Shown: positions 47,810-57,068, counted from the stretch's first letter. The stretch is 64,000 bases of DNA from Gilliamella sp. wkB108 (GCF_001690195.1 NZ_LZGM01000021.1:1-64000), one strand, 5' to 3'. Made by a program: numbers and translations. The notes: generated by a model from the sequence alone, not told the origin.

Positions 47810-49795
47810 TTAGAAATCATAATGTAATTTCGCCCAAACAACTCGACCAGGTTCGGCTATTTGTTGATTTGCCGTATAACCAAAGGTCGCTACACCACCA
47901 CGGTTCAGGTGTTCAACATAGTATTTATTGAATAAGTTATCAACACCGGCTGATAACCGAAATTGCTTTGTAATAGTGTATTCGCCATTTAGTGAAAAAA
48001 TGCCGAATCCTTTACTACTAGCAAAATCTTTGCCAATAACATTGCCTTGATCTTTAGCAATACGATGTTGGGAGTTAACCAATCGCCACAAGCCACCAAT
48101 AGACCAACTATCAGCATGATAATGTAAACCCAATTTCAATTCTAACGGTGGAATTTGTGGTAATGGTTTATGATTATCACGATTTTTAGCCCAAGAATAA
48201 TTAAGTGCCATATCTGTCATAATATTGGAAGTGATATGATAGTTAACATTCAATTCACTACCCAATGTTCTGGCATCAACATTATTTACATTGTTGAATT
48301 TACCTAAAGTAGTATAAAGAATATAGTCATTCACCCAACCAACATAACCTGACAATTGCACATTTAATGTGTCAGTTTTATAAATGACTCCGGCATCGAG
48401 TTGTGTTGTTTTTTCTGGATTAAGTTTTTTGAACATCTGCACTTTATTACTGGCACTAAATAATTCCCAATAATCCGGGAAGCGACTAGTATAACCAAGC
48501 CCGGTATATACCGTTGCCGCATAATCAGTAAGATCATGCTCATAACGCATAAAACCACCCGGTAATACTTTATGCCGACTCTGATTTAATTGCGTAGCAT
48601 CAGCACTATAACGATCAACTCGCATACCAGAAATAATGGTATCCACATCAGATAAATAAAGGTTTAACTCACTAAATAACCCATAATTAGAAATTTTAGA
48701 ATCTTTCTGCCAATTATGAGTAGTTAACATATTTCGCCGAGTTTTGCTTTTGTGGGTATCTTGACGGCCATCTATCCCTAATTGTAATTTGAAGATATCA
48801 CTTGATTGCCAGGTAGTATTAATCCTTCCGCCAACTGTTTTTCTGGAAGGATTCGATTCCATTTTATGCATACTAACCGGACGTAAATGGAAGTTATCCA
48901 TCATATGATCGATATAATTATAGTAGACCTGACCTTCAAGCTTAGCTAAAAATTCAGTAATATTAGCTTGTTCAAAGCGCATCCCTAAAGATTCACGTAA
49001 AAATCGTGAACCATCCATACCCCGATCGGCATAACTGGCTTTACCATTACCTTTACCTGCGGTCACTTCTAACGCAGTGTCTTTATTGGGAGTAAAACCC
49101 AGAGAGATATCTGTATTCCAACGACGCCATTTAGAATGTACTCGATCATTGTTACCATCATGATAATCGTTGGCTTTAGCATGGTTACCAATCAATCTAA
49201 TATAGCCATCCTCATTACCGAAAGCGCCATCAAAACTCTGATCGAAACGACTATCTGTACCCGCTAACAAATCACCACGCATAAAACCATCAACTTTTGA
49301 AAAGTGCAAAATATCCCGTTCAAATAAGATAGTGGCAGCCGATCCCATTGGCCCCCAAATGACAGTTTCAGGGCCTTTTATCACAGTAATTCGATCGTAA
49401 GTTTCGGGTGAAATATATGAGGTTGGCGTATCCATTCTACCGCCACAGCCACCTAAAATAGTCCCTCCATTAGTCAAGATATTAAGCCTTGAACCAAACA
49501 TGCCACGAAAAACAGGATCACCATTAGATCCACCTTTACGCATCAGCGAAAATCCTGGAATCGTTTTTAAATAATCAGCCCCGTCACTAGCTGGTATCGG
49601 TTGTCTTGGTTTTTTAGGATCTGTTATTACAATCAGTGGTGCTGATTGTTCAACCATAGTCACAATCATTGTATCTTGTGGTGTTGGATCAATATTCGGA
49701 TCTTTTTGAGTTTCAGCATAAGCCAAATCACTCAAACTTAACGCAATAAATCCACTTAAATAGATTAATTTCATATTTTTTTTGTCAGTAATCAT
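47810..49795 (-). CDS. TonB-dependent copper-type outer-membrane receptor
   Basis: 661 residues from the ATG at 49795, which has AAAGGAG five bases before it; a start 12 codons upstream is less fitting. The signal peptide ends near AYAE. The plug domain has ADYLKTIPGFSLMRKGGSNGDPVFRGMFGSRLNILTNGG and GGCGGRMDTPTSYISPE, the signature of the OprC-type copper receptor subfamily. A 22-strand barrel follows and ends in the typical aromatic LHYDF. It imports a metal or metal complex using TonB energy. The partner DUF2946 gene lies just upstream, a common pairing for this subfamily. A Fur-like box further upstream points to iron control, so the cargo deserves checking. Confidence 0.88.
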   Translation of the reverse strand: MITDKKNMKLIYLSGFIALSLSDLAYAETQKDPNIDPTPQDTMIVTMVEQSAPLIVITDPKKPRQPIPASDGADYLKTIPGFSLMRKGGSNGDPVFRGMFGSRLNILTNGGTILGGCGGRMDTPTSYISPETYDRITVIKGPETVIWGPMGSAATILFERDILHFSKVDGFMRGDLLAGTDSRFDQSFDGAFGNEDGYIRLIGNHAKANDYHDGNNDRVHSKWRRWNTDISLGFTPNKDTALEVTAGKGNGKASYADRGMDGSRFLRESLGMRFEQANITEFLAKLEGQVYYNYIDHMMDNFHLRPVSMHKMESNPSRKTVGGRINTTWQSSDIFKLQLGIDGRQDTHKSKTRRNMLTTHNWQKDSKISNYGLFSELNLYLSDVDTIISGMRVDRYSADATQLNQSRHKVLPGGFMRYEHDLTDYAATVYTGLGYTSRFPDYWELFSASNKVQMFKKLNPEKTTQLDAGVIYKTDTLNVQLSGYVGWVNDYILYTTLGKFNNVNNVDARTLGSELNVNYHITSNIMTDMALNYSWAKNRDNHKPLPQIPPLELKLGLHYHADSWSIGGLWRLVNSQHRIAKDQGNVIGKDFASSKGFGIFSLNGEYTITKQFRLSAGVDNLFNKYYVEHLNRGGVATFGYTANQQIAEPGRVVWAKLHYDF

Positions 49796-50014
49796 ACCGA
49801 CTCCTTTTATTTTTAAAGGCAAAAGTCCCACTTCATTAGTCGTTAATAACCATTGAATAAGATTGGCTGGTTATAAAAAGGCGCATAGCACCTTATTCCA
49901 ACCTTTGTTATTTGGATTAGCTTAACTACTATTGAGCGCAAAAACGTAAATCTACAACTTAAAGCATCCGCTTTGTTATAGCGTATTTACGGTTAATTAA
50001 TTACTTAAAGAGGC

Positions 50015-50401
50015 TTAAACCAAAGGCGGTGCGCGGATATGATGACTGTTAAAGCGATACACTTTAACAAATTCAGGCGAATGGTTTTTAACCAACGTGA
50101 CTGAAATAAAGATTTTTACAATAGGTACATTGACATAAATTAACACCGGTACCTGCATAAATAGTTCACAATAATCACACATGCTTGTCCAACTATCTGG
50201 ATTAGTTTTATGTTTAGCATGTGGTGATTGATGATTGGTTGAATGCGGCGCTGTCGATGCATCTAAGGTGGTTTGATGACAATGTGGTGTTGATAAATGT
50301 TGAGAATTTATCGAACTTGCTATTCTCGAAGCAAACGGAATAAGCGTTAGTAGCAAAATACTAACAATACCAAGATAACCTACTCTATTTATATGCTTCA
50401 T
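50015..50401 (-). CDS. DUF2946 protein
   Basis: 128 residues with an N-terminal hydrophobic segment (about 8-28), a His-rich middle (HCHQT, HSTNHQSPHAKH) and CDYCELFMQVPVLIYVNVP, the CxxC-hydrophobic core of DUF2946, often found beside copper receptors. A membrane or periplasmic metal-related role is inferred from the His/Cys content and neighbour. It is transcribed toward the receptor gene with a gap of about 220 bases, probably in one operon. Confidence 0.75.
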   Translation of the reverse strand: MKHINRVGYLGIVSILLLTLIPFASRIASSINSQHLSTPHCHQTTLDASTAPHSTNHQSPHAKHKTNPDSWTSMCDYCELFMQVPVLIYVNVPIVKIFISVTLVKNHSPEFVKVYRFNSHHIRAPPLV

Positions 50402-50461
50402 CAGATTAAGATATCAGTTAGATAACCAGATGATAGTATAGTAGCGTAAAAATAATCAAAT

Positions 50462-50480
50462 TTAAATGATAATCATTATC
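50462..50480. promoter_or_regulatory. Fur-box-like site
   Basis: TTAAATGATAATCATTATC matches 16 of 19 positions of the Fur consensus. It lies 61 bases upstream of the DUF2946-receptor operon and about 130 before queD. Iron repression of the receptor operon is the simplest reading. Confidence 0.6.
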
Positions 50481-50564
50481 GTCTTAAATTAAGCAAGGGA
50501 TTAAAGATGACAAATTACCTTTAATCCTCTATATTATGTGCTTTATTTTGTTAGCCAACCTAAC

Positions 50565-50600
50565 CGTGGTTCGTAACCCATCCCACGTAAAAAAACTAGG
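50565..50600 (+). promoter_or_regulatory. preQ1-I-type riboswitch of queD
   Basis: A 5-bp stem CGTGG (50565-50569) with CCACG (50583-50587) encloses a loop TTCGTAACCCATC. The stem is followed by TAAAAAAACTAGG. The loop core GTAACCC and the A-rich tail ending CTAGG match the class I preQ1 aptamer, whose tail pairs with the loop to form a pseudoknot. The terminal AGG is also the ribosome site, eight bases before the queD ATG, so ligand binding should block translation. Predicted by pattern, not by a covariance search. Confidence 0.7.
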
Positions 50601-50608
50601 AATAGTAG

Positions 50609-51031
50609 ATGTTCAAAATTGCCAAAGAGTTCCAATTTGATGCTTGTCATATGTTAGACGGGCATAATCATAAATGCCATAACTTACATGGTCATACCTA
50701 CCGATTAATCGTCGAAATTAGTGGAGAGCTGATCTGCAGTGGTTCAAGTGCCGACATGGTCATGGACTATGCTGATTTAAAAACCATCGTCAAACAACAT
50801 ATTATTGATCGGCTTGATCATGCTTATCTATATCATCAAAACAATACAAATGAATGCCATTTAGCCTCACTACTGCAAGAGATGCAGCGCAAAATTTTTG
50901 CCTTTCCTTGCCGTACTACCGCTGAAGGTATGAGTAAATATATCTTTGATTGTTTATCGCAATATATACCTGTCTCAAAGATCACTTTATGGGAAACACC
51001 AACTTCATACTGTGAGTATCAACGGAGTTAA
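50609..51031 (+). CDS. queD: 6-carboxytetrahydropterin synthase QueD
   Basis: 140 residues of the QueD/PTPS family; it makes the pterin on the path to preQ0 and queuosine. Zn ligands are His14, His27 and His29 (DACHMLDGHN, NLHGHTYRL), the catalytic Cys is Cys23 in HKCHNLHGH, and the late EGMSKYIFDCL and LWETPTSYCEY are typical. A preQ1-like riboswitch covers its ribosome site. queE follows after two bases. Confidence 0.93.
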   Translation: MFKIAKEFQFDACHMLDGHNHKCHNLHGHTYRLIVEISGELICSGSSADMVMDYADLKTIVKQHIIDRLDHAYLYHQNNTNECHLASLLQEMQRKIFAFPCRTTAEGMSKYIFDCLSQYIPVSKITLWETPTSYCEYQRS

Positions 51032-51033
51032 AA

Positions 51034-51648
51034 ATGAGTGAATTTCGTATTGTGGAAATCTTCGAATCTTTACAAGGCGAAGGTTATAACACGGGTATGC
51101 CGGCAATTTTTGTCCGCTTTGCCGGTTGCAATTTAAATTGTACTTGGTGTGATACCAATTTCCGCCAATTTACTCGTTTTACGCTTGACGAACTAATGAC
51201 CAAAATTCAGGAATATAAAAGTAACAATATTATTATCACCGGTGGTGAGCCAACTATGGTTAAAAATTTATCGTTATTATTGAGACCATTAAAAGCTAAG
51301 GGTTATTTCATTGCTATGGAAAGCAATGGCTTAGGTAAAGTTGATCCGCTAATAGACTACCTTGCCATTAGCCCTAAATTTTGCTACCAATCACGTTATC
51401 AAAAAAGTCAACAAACCAAAGCAAACGAAGTACGTATTGTCGTTGAAGAGCATGACGATTTTATCCATTTTTGCCACAATATCGAAAAGCACATCCATGC
51501 ACCGCGTTATTTTCTTTCTCCGTGTGAAAAAAATGGTGAGTTTAATATGCTTAAAACGATCGAGCTTTTAGGGGAAATCAACCATAAGCGAATAGATAAC
51601 AAATGGCTACTGAGTTTGCAAACGCATAAATTAGCTAATATTGAATAA
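51034..51648 (+). CDS. queE: 7-carboxy-7-deazaguanine synthase QueE
   Basis: 204 residues of the radical-SAM superfamily; the step after QueD in preQ0 synthesis. Cys32, Cys36 and Cys39 (GCNLNCTWCDTNF) bind the [4Fe-4S] cluster, VEIFESLQGEGYNTGMPA binds substrate, and IIITGGEPT binds SAM. The length fits the short gamma-proteobacterial type. Co-transcribed with queD; queC and queF are not in the window. Confidence 0.94.
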   Translation: MSEFRIVEIFESLQGEGYNTGMPAIFVRFAGCNLNCTWCDTNFRQFTRFTLDELMTKIQEYKSNNIIITGGEPTMVKNLSLLLRPLKAKGYFIAMESNGLGKVDPLIDYLAISPKFCYQSRYQKSQQTKANEVRIVVEEHDDFIHFCHNIEKHIHAPRYFLSPCEKNGEFNMLKTIELLGEINHKRIDNKWLLSLQTHKLANIE

Positions 51649-51761
51649 TAAATTGATATCAAGAACGGATCATTATGCTAGTAAAATTATAATTAAATAT
51701 TAACTTTTAAAAGGTTATTGTTATTATATGACGATAATTATCAATTTTAGTGGAATTGAAT

Positions 51762-52832
51762 ATGTTCCGTTTTTTTTCTTGTTTACTACTTCTGTTATTT
51801 ATTACCTCAGCTAATGCTCAGCTAGCTAACGGTATTGTTTTTGAACATAAAGATTGGATTATTGTCTGCGAAAACACGCTTACTTGCCGCGCAGCGGGTT
51901 ACAATAACCAAGATATGGGTATTGATGACAATCTCGCTGTTTCAATACTATTAGAACGAAAGGCTGGAGCTAATCAATCATTAGTAGGCTACGTTCAAAC
52001 GAATATTGATGAAAAAGAAGTACCTAAAAACCAGCCATTTAACTTGTCAATCAACAACAAACAAATAGGATCTTTAGAGAAAGATAAAAATGGCCTATAC
52101 AAATTGACACAAAAACAAGTTTCATCAATCATTCAAGCCTTAAAAAGTAATAACAGTATTGTTACTTTTCATCAAAATAACCACAAATGGGTGTTATCAA
52201 ATGCTGGTTTTAATGCGGTCATGTTAAAAATGGATGAAGTGCAAGGTCGCGTTGGCACACTAGGTGCAATTATAAAAACAGGTAAAAAAAATGAATCACA
52301 GGTTTACCCGCCAATCCCTGCTCCTGTTATAAAAAAAATAGCAATGAATGAATCAGAACAAAGCAAAGAAATGACACTTGATGAAGTAATAGCGATATTC
52401 CCTGAATTTAAAGAGCACTATGAAAGAGCTGAGTGTGAATATTTTGATTTATCAAATGAAATTGAACCTGACCAAATGACTAATAACCCTCATCCGTTTC
52501 GACTCATTGAATTGGATAAACATAATGAGTTACTTGAAGCCATCTGTTGGTTAGCTGCATATAATACCGCTAATGCATATTGGGTGATCCCTAAAGCAAC
52601 CACACCAAATGATAGTAATATACATTTTGTGACTAATATGGGCAGTTACTACAGTGAAGGAAATATACATGCCTCACATAAAGGTCGAGGTCTAGGTGAT
52701 TGCTGGGAACAGACAAATTGGGTATGGAATGGTAACCAATTTATGCTCTCTGCCGAAAGTACAACTGGATTATGTCGAGGTTTTGCCGGTGGCGCATGGG
52801 ATCTCCCTTATTTTGTAAGTGAAATAAAATAA
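51762..52832 (+). CDS. DUF1176 exported protein, paralog 1
   Basis: 356 residues from the ATG at 51762 (an in-frame GTG at 51750 is upstream). The signal peptide ends in ANAQ. It carries the DUF1176 pattern: HKDWIIVCENTLTCRAAGY, a Cys pair, LLERKAGANQSLVG, LSNAGFNAVMLKMDEVQGRVGTLGAII, IFPEFKEHYE and AYWVIPKATTPNDSNIHFVT, then a W-W and glycine-rich end. No catalytic signature is known for the family; a periplasmic role is inferred. First of four tandem copies, separated from the second by a 700-base repeat-filled gap. Confidence 0.82.
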   Translation: MFRFFSCLLLLLFITSANAQLANGIVFEHKDWIIVCENTLTCRAAGYNNQDMGIDDNLAVSILLERKAGANQSLVGYVQTNIDEKEVPKNQPFNLSINNKQIGSLEKDKNGLYKLTQKQVSSIIQALKSNNSIVTFHQNNHKWVLSNAGFNAVMLKMDEVQGRVGTLGAIIKTGKKNESQVYPPIPAPVIKKIAMNESEQSKEMTLDEVIAIFPEFKEHYERAECEYFDLSNEIEPDQMTNNPHPFRLIELDKHNELLEAICWLAAYNTANAYWVIPKATTPNDSNIHFVTNMGSYYSEGNIHASHKGRGLGDCWEQTNWVWNGNQFMLSAESTTGLCRGFAGGAWDLPYFVSEIK

Positions 52833-52891
52833 TTATCGCTTAGTTAACCGAGTTTGACATTTAATTTGACAGATATTAATGATATATCGGC

Positions 52892-53340
52892 ACTTAGCTG
52901 TTGAATTCAGCCGTCAAAAAAAATGAAACGGTATAGACTCCTGAATATTTTTTACAATACTGGTATCATTTTATGTACAAACAAATCCTATTGTCACTTC
53001 CTTCGCTGTGGAATTTAGCCGTCAAGGAAAAATGAAACGGTATAGACTCCTGAATATTTTTTACAATACAGGCATCATGTTATAGACAAACAAATCCTGA
53101 TATCGCTCTCTTCGCTGTTGAATTCAGGCGTTAAGAAAAAATAAAACGGTATAGACTCCTGAATATTTTTTACAATACAGGCATCGTTTTATAGACAAAC
53201 AAATCCTGTTATTACTCTCTTCGCTGTTGAATTCAGGCATTAAGAAAAAATGAAATGGTATAGACTCCTGAATATTTTTTACAAAATAGGCATCATGTTA
53301 TAGACAAATTCTGTTATTACTCCCTTCGCTGTTGAAATCA
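52892..53340. repeat. 109-bp tandem repeat, about four copies
   Basis: The core GAAACGGTATAGACTCCTG recurs at 52925, 53034, 53143 and 53252 (with small changes), exactly 109 bases apart. A partial fifth copy of the unit start (TTCGCTGTTGAA) ends near 53337. Each unit contains ATTCAG...CTGAAT and CCGT...ACGG arms followed by ATTTTTT, so most copies resemble a hairpin with a T tail. Nothing codes for protein in this gap (52833-53533). Confidence 0.9.
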
Positions 53341-53341
53341 G

Positions 53342-53385
53342 TTTTTATATGATACTTAAACGTATAGTTAACCTGAAACATCTTT
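53342..53385 (+). repeat. Dispersed repeat, copy 2
   Basis: AAACGTATAGTTAACCTGAA and flanks are the inverse complement of 17067-17105, with about two mismatches over 28 bases. It lies just after the 109-bp repeats and before paralog 2. Confidence 0.5.
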
Positions 53386-53533
53386 ACCAATTGCAAATAA
53401 TGTTTGCTTATTTAATGATTAAATAAATAGTGTAAAAATCGTCGGTATATATTATTTAGATTACTGATTTATATTGTAACTTTACCATAGCCGTAGGTAT
53501 AATTATTACCGTAAATGTTAACAGGAAGAGTAT

Positions 53534-54574
53534 ATGATCCGTTTTGCTTGTTACTTTTTTTTAATTATATTTTCAATTACTGCTTTTGCCATGGAAGATT
53601 ATTTCAGTTATAAAAACTGGGGGATGGTTTGTGATAATACCTTGACTTGCCGTGCTTATAGTTATATTGATGATGAAAACAGTGCAATCTTCTTAAAACG
53701 TTATGCAGGAGCAAATCAACCTATTATTGGATCTGTCTATTTAGAAGATCCCTCAATTTATGAGCAAATTACTTTATCAATTAACGATAAACCTACCGGA
53801 ATAATCGAACCACAAGATGAACAACCCTATTCACTCACTGAGCAACAAACTCTAGCAATAATTGAAGCAATGAAAAAAAATGATAGCACGGTGACCTTTT
53901 ATAATAGTCAGCAAACTTGGAATTTATCTGATGAAGGTTTTAATGCTGTTATGTTAAAAATGGATGAGCTGCAAGGTAGAGTTGGCACTATCGGCGCAGT
54001 GATAAGATCTGGTTCTAAAGATGAGTCAAATGTCTATCCACCTATATTTTTCCAAATAATTAATAAAAGTCCGGTGATCACTCCAGAACAGAGCCGTAAT
54101 ATAACTTTTAATGAGATAATAACCCTTTTCCCCGAATTCAAAAAACGTTATGAAAATAGCGAGGACGGCATAAATTGTAATGAATATATGCAGTCAAATG
54201 ATCTTGATATCAGTTTTGAAGAAGGCGATTATCCTTTACCACGACTTATTAAGTTAGATAGCTACTACCATTTACTTGAAGTATTTTGTGTATATGATAT
54301 GGATTCCCCTAATTTTGCTTACTGGGTGATACCTAATGCTATTAATCCGATTGATAGTAATATTCAACTGGTGACTAAAAAAGGGACATCTTACAAAAAC
54401 GGTACGATCGACTCAAGCATAATAGAAAATCAAAATAATTGCGCTATTAACCAAACTTGGACATGGTCTAAAAATCAATTTATATTGAGCTTTAGTGGCA
54501 TAAATCCCCCTTGTAACAGAACAAAAGTCGATCCAGCATGGTATTTAGCTACTTGGGTTACTGCGATTAAATAA
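53534..54574 (+). CDS. DUF1176 exported protein, paralog 2
   Basis: 346 residues, preceded by GGAAGAG. The signal peptide ends in AFAM. YKNWGMVCDNTLTCRAYSY, FLKRYAGANQPIIG, LSDEGFNAVMLKMDELQGRVGTIGAVI, LFPEFKKRYE, LPRLIKLDSYYHLLEVFC and AYWVIPNAINPIDSNIQLVT align with its neighbours. It is the shortest copy and differs in the signal and end regions. Exported, function unknown. Confidence 0.82.
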   Translation: MIRFACYFFLIIFSITAFAMEDYFSYKNWGMVCDNTLTCRAYSYIDDENSAIFLKRYAGANQPIIGSVYLEDPSIYEQITLSINDKPTGIIEPQDEQPYSLTEQQTLAIIEAMKKNDSTVTFYNSQQTWNLSDEGFNAVMLKMDELQGRVGTIGAVIRSGSKDESNVYPPIFFQIINKSPVITPEQSRNITFNEIITLFPEFKKRYENSEDGINCNEYMQSNDLDISFEEGDYPLPRLIKLDSYYHLLEVFCVYDMDSPNFAYWVIPNAINPIDSNIQLVTKKGTSYKNGTIDSSIIENQNNCAINQTWTWSKNQFILSFSGINPPCNRTKVDPAWYLATWVTAIK

Positions 54575-54754
54575 CAGACATTAATAGGGACTAATTGCAA
54601 AGCACATTAAACATTCATTGCTTAACTATCTGATTATTTAAAATAAGCAATCATGATCTGATTTCATAAATTTAAAAGTTGCAACATTTATATCGGAGCT
54701 ATATATTTGGCGGATAATATTTAATCAGATAATTTTTTTGTGGATGATAAACGG

Positions 54755-55846
54755 ATGCGTTCTTATATTTATCTCTTTTTTATACTATTTTCAGGGCTTG
54801 CTTTGGCACAAGATAATACTTTTCAACAAGACGATTTTTTCCAATATAAAGATTGGGCGGTGGCTTGTGATAATACTTTAACCTGTCGTGCTGTTGGCTC
54901 TTATGATCAGGGAAAAAACGGTAATGTTTATGCGCGCATGGCATTATTATTAGAACGTAAAGCAGGTGCGAATAAACCGCTTAGTGGCCAAGTTAAAATA
55001 GACGATCAGATGCCTGGTGAAACGCTACTTAGCTTAGCAATTAATGATAAATCCCTCGGTCCTTTAAAATGGAAAGAAGACAATCTCTATGAACTTTCAA
55101 AATTTCAACTTACTCAATTAATTGAAGCATTGAAAGGCGATAAAAACACTATCTTCTTTTATATGGCTCATAAAAAATGGTTTTTATCCGACGCTGGATT
55201 TAATGCCGCTATGTTGAAAATGGATGAAAAGCAAGGTCGGATTGGCACGACTGGTGCCATCATATCATCCGGTGATAAAGATGAATCTCAGGTTTATCGC
55301 CCTACATTGATGCCAATAATTAAAGCTGCCACTGATGTTGGTGATAAACCCATCAAAAATGTTACTTTTTCTGAAATCAATAAATTATTCCCTGAATTTA
55401 AAAAGCGTTATGCCAATGAAGAAAAGATAAATTGTAATGGTGCAAATAGCTCCAATAATCTCGATAAAGATTTTGCCAATAAAAATCTTCCTTTACCAGA
55501 ACTCATAACTTTAAATGATGAATACAATTTATTGAAAGTTTTTTGTGATATAGGGCAACCCACTTCAAATTTATATAGTTTCTGGGTTATACCTAATGTC
55601 AATACACCCAATGATAACGATATAAAACTGGTAACCAAGACAGCGAATGATTACTATTATGGCATCATTACCTCTGACAATTTACAACAGGTTATATATA
55701 ACGACCATTCTTTCTTTATCAACATTGCAAAACAATGGATATGGACAGGTGAATCCTTCGTTTTGCAATCTGAAATTGCTCAAAGCTTGCGGGATAATGC
55801 CTCTACTTGGTCTTTGCCAATTTTTGTCAGTAAAATCAAAAGCTAG
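54755..55846 (+). CDS. DUF1176 exported protein, paralog 3
   Basis: 363 residues from the ATG at 54755 (the GTG at 54740 is an alternative); the ribosome site is weak. The signal peptide ends in ALAQ. YKDWAVACDNTLTCRAVGSY, LLERKAGANKPLSG, LSDAGFNAAMLKMDEKQGRIGTTGAII, LFPEFKKRYANEE and SFWVIPNVNTPNDNDIKLVT are shared. It has an N-terminal insertion (DNTFQQDDFFQ) compared with the others. Function unknown. Confidence 0.8.
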   Translation: MRSYIYLFFILFSGLALAQDNTFQQDDFFQYKDWAVACDNTLTCRAVGSYDQGKNGNVYARMALLLERKAGANKPLSGQVKIDDQMPGETLLSLAINDKSLGPLKWKEDNLYELSKFQLTQLIEALKGDKNTIFFYMAHKKWFLSDAGFNAAMLKMDEKQGRIGTTGAIISSGDKDESQVYRPTLMPIIKAATDVGDKPIKNVTFSEINKLFPEFKKRYANEEKINCNGANSSNNLDKDFANKNLPLPELITLNDEYNLLKVFCDIGQPTSNLYSFWVIPNVNTPNDNDIKLVTKTANDYYYGIITSDNLQQVIYNDHSFFINIAKQWIWTGESFVLQSEIAQSLRDNASTWSLPIFVSKIKS

Positions 55847-55930
55847 TAGATAACAATGACTAGTATAAAGATAATTTCAATGTAGACTAATTATATTAAT
55901 CAAGGCAATTTTTTTTAGGGTAATAAGACA

Positions 55931-57025
55931 ATGCGCTTTTATTTTTGTTTATTTTTAATGGTATTTTCAAGTTGTGCCTTAGCTCAAAAAGGCGTATTCA
56001 AATATAAAGATTGGGAAATTGTTTGTGACAATACCTTAACTTGTCGAGCTGTTGGTTATAATAATAAGCAACAAGAAAATGATATTTCACTTTTATTGAT
56101 TCGTCACGCAGGCAAGAATCAATCCTTTTCGGGGTATATTAAACTTAATTATGATGAGCCAGAAGCAATCCCCATTAGTTTGTCAATCAATAATCAATCA
56201 TTAGGTGATTTATCATGGATAGCAGATGAATATTATTATGAACTTTCACTACAACAAACTGAAAAAATTATCCAAGCGCTAAAGGGTGATAATAATACGG
56301 TTTCGTTTAATTCAAACGATAAAAAAAGAGTCTTATCTGATGCTGGTTTTAATGCAGTCATGCTTAAAATGGATGAACAACAAGGAAGAATAGGCACAAC
56401 CGGTGCGGTAATAAATACCGGCAATCAAGATGAATCAAAAGTTTACTCAGCCAACAAACCACCTGTCATTTATAAAGCTCGTGTTCCTAATCCTGAGCAA
56501 AATCAAAACATAACCTTTGAAGAAGCAATCGCACTATTTCCGGAACTTAAGCAACGTTATCTGCATGAAGTTAATTTAGAGCCTGAAGTATTAGAGTCCA
56601 ATTGTACTGCCTTTGAAGAACTCACTGGTGAAGAGAATGACTATACTATCTTTAGAGATGAATTTCCCTCTCCCCGGCTAATAAAATTAGACGATAACTA
56701 TCAATTACTTGAAGTACTTTGTGACTTTACCCCTCGTGAAAGTAACTTTGCTTATTGGCTAATTCCTAATGCCATCGAACCAATCGATAGTAATATCAAA
56801 CTCATCACCAAAATGGGGGATATTTATTTAGATGGTACTATCAATGCTAAACCCTGTGTAGATTTAGGCAGAGGTGGTGACGGATGTATGAACGTAGCTG
56901 ATTGGATTTGGGATGGCAAACAATTCTCACTCGAGGCAAAAACTGAATTTAGCGGGCAAGAATTTGCCGGAGGTGCATGGTTCTTGCCTGTATTTGTTAG
57001 CGAAGTAAAAACAGCGGAGCGCTAA
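55931..57025 (+). CDS. DUF1176 exported protein, paralog 4
   Basis: 364 residues with a signal peptide ending in ALAQ. YKDWEIVCDNTLTCRAVGYNN, LSDAGFNAVMLKMDEQQGRIGTTGAVI, LFPELKQRYLHE, SPRLIKLDDNYQLLEVLCDF, AYWLIPNAIEPIDSNIKLIT and the GGAWFLPVFVSEV end place it with paralog 1 (similar GGAW ending) as well as 3. Last of the array, ended by a terminator shared with pgeF. Confidence 0.82.
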   Translation: MRFYFCLFLMVFSSCALAQKGVFKYKDWEIVCDNTLTCRAVGYNNKQQENDISLLLIRHAGKNQSFSGYIKLNYDEPEAIPISLSINNQSLGDLSWIADEYYYELSLQQTEKIIQALKGDNNTVSFNSNDKKRVLSDAGFNAVMLKMDEQQGRIGTTGAVINTGNQDESKVYSANKPPVIYKARVPNPEQNQNITFEEAIALFPELKQRYLHEVNLEPEVLESNCTAFEELTGEENDYTIFRDEFPSPRLIKLDDNYQLLEVLCDFTPRESNFAYWLIPNAIEPIDSNIKLITKMGDIYLDGTINAKPCVDLGRGGDGCMNVADWIWDGKQFSLEAKTEFSGQEFAGGAWFLPVFVSEVKTAER

Positions 57026-57043
57026 AATAACCAAGATAGTGAT

Positions 57044-57068
57044 AAAACCGTTAATATTTAACGGTTTT
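57044..57068. terminator. Terminator between the DUF1176 array and pgeF
   Basis: AAAACCGTTAA pairs with TTAACGGTTTT around three bases. A and T ends on both sides suit both convergent genes. Confidence 0.8.

Noticed and set aside
51729-51750. A second Fur box before DUF1176 paralog 1
   Set aside because: Only about 11-12 of 19 positions match, which is not distinguishable from AT-rich background.
52892-53340. A CRISPR array made of the 109-bp units
   Set aside because: The whole 109-bp unit is repeated, with no variable spacers between short repeats.
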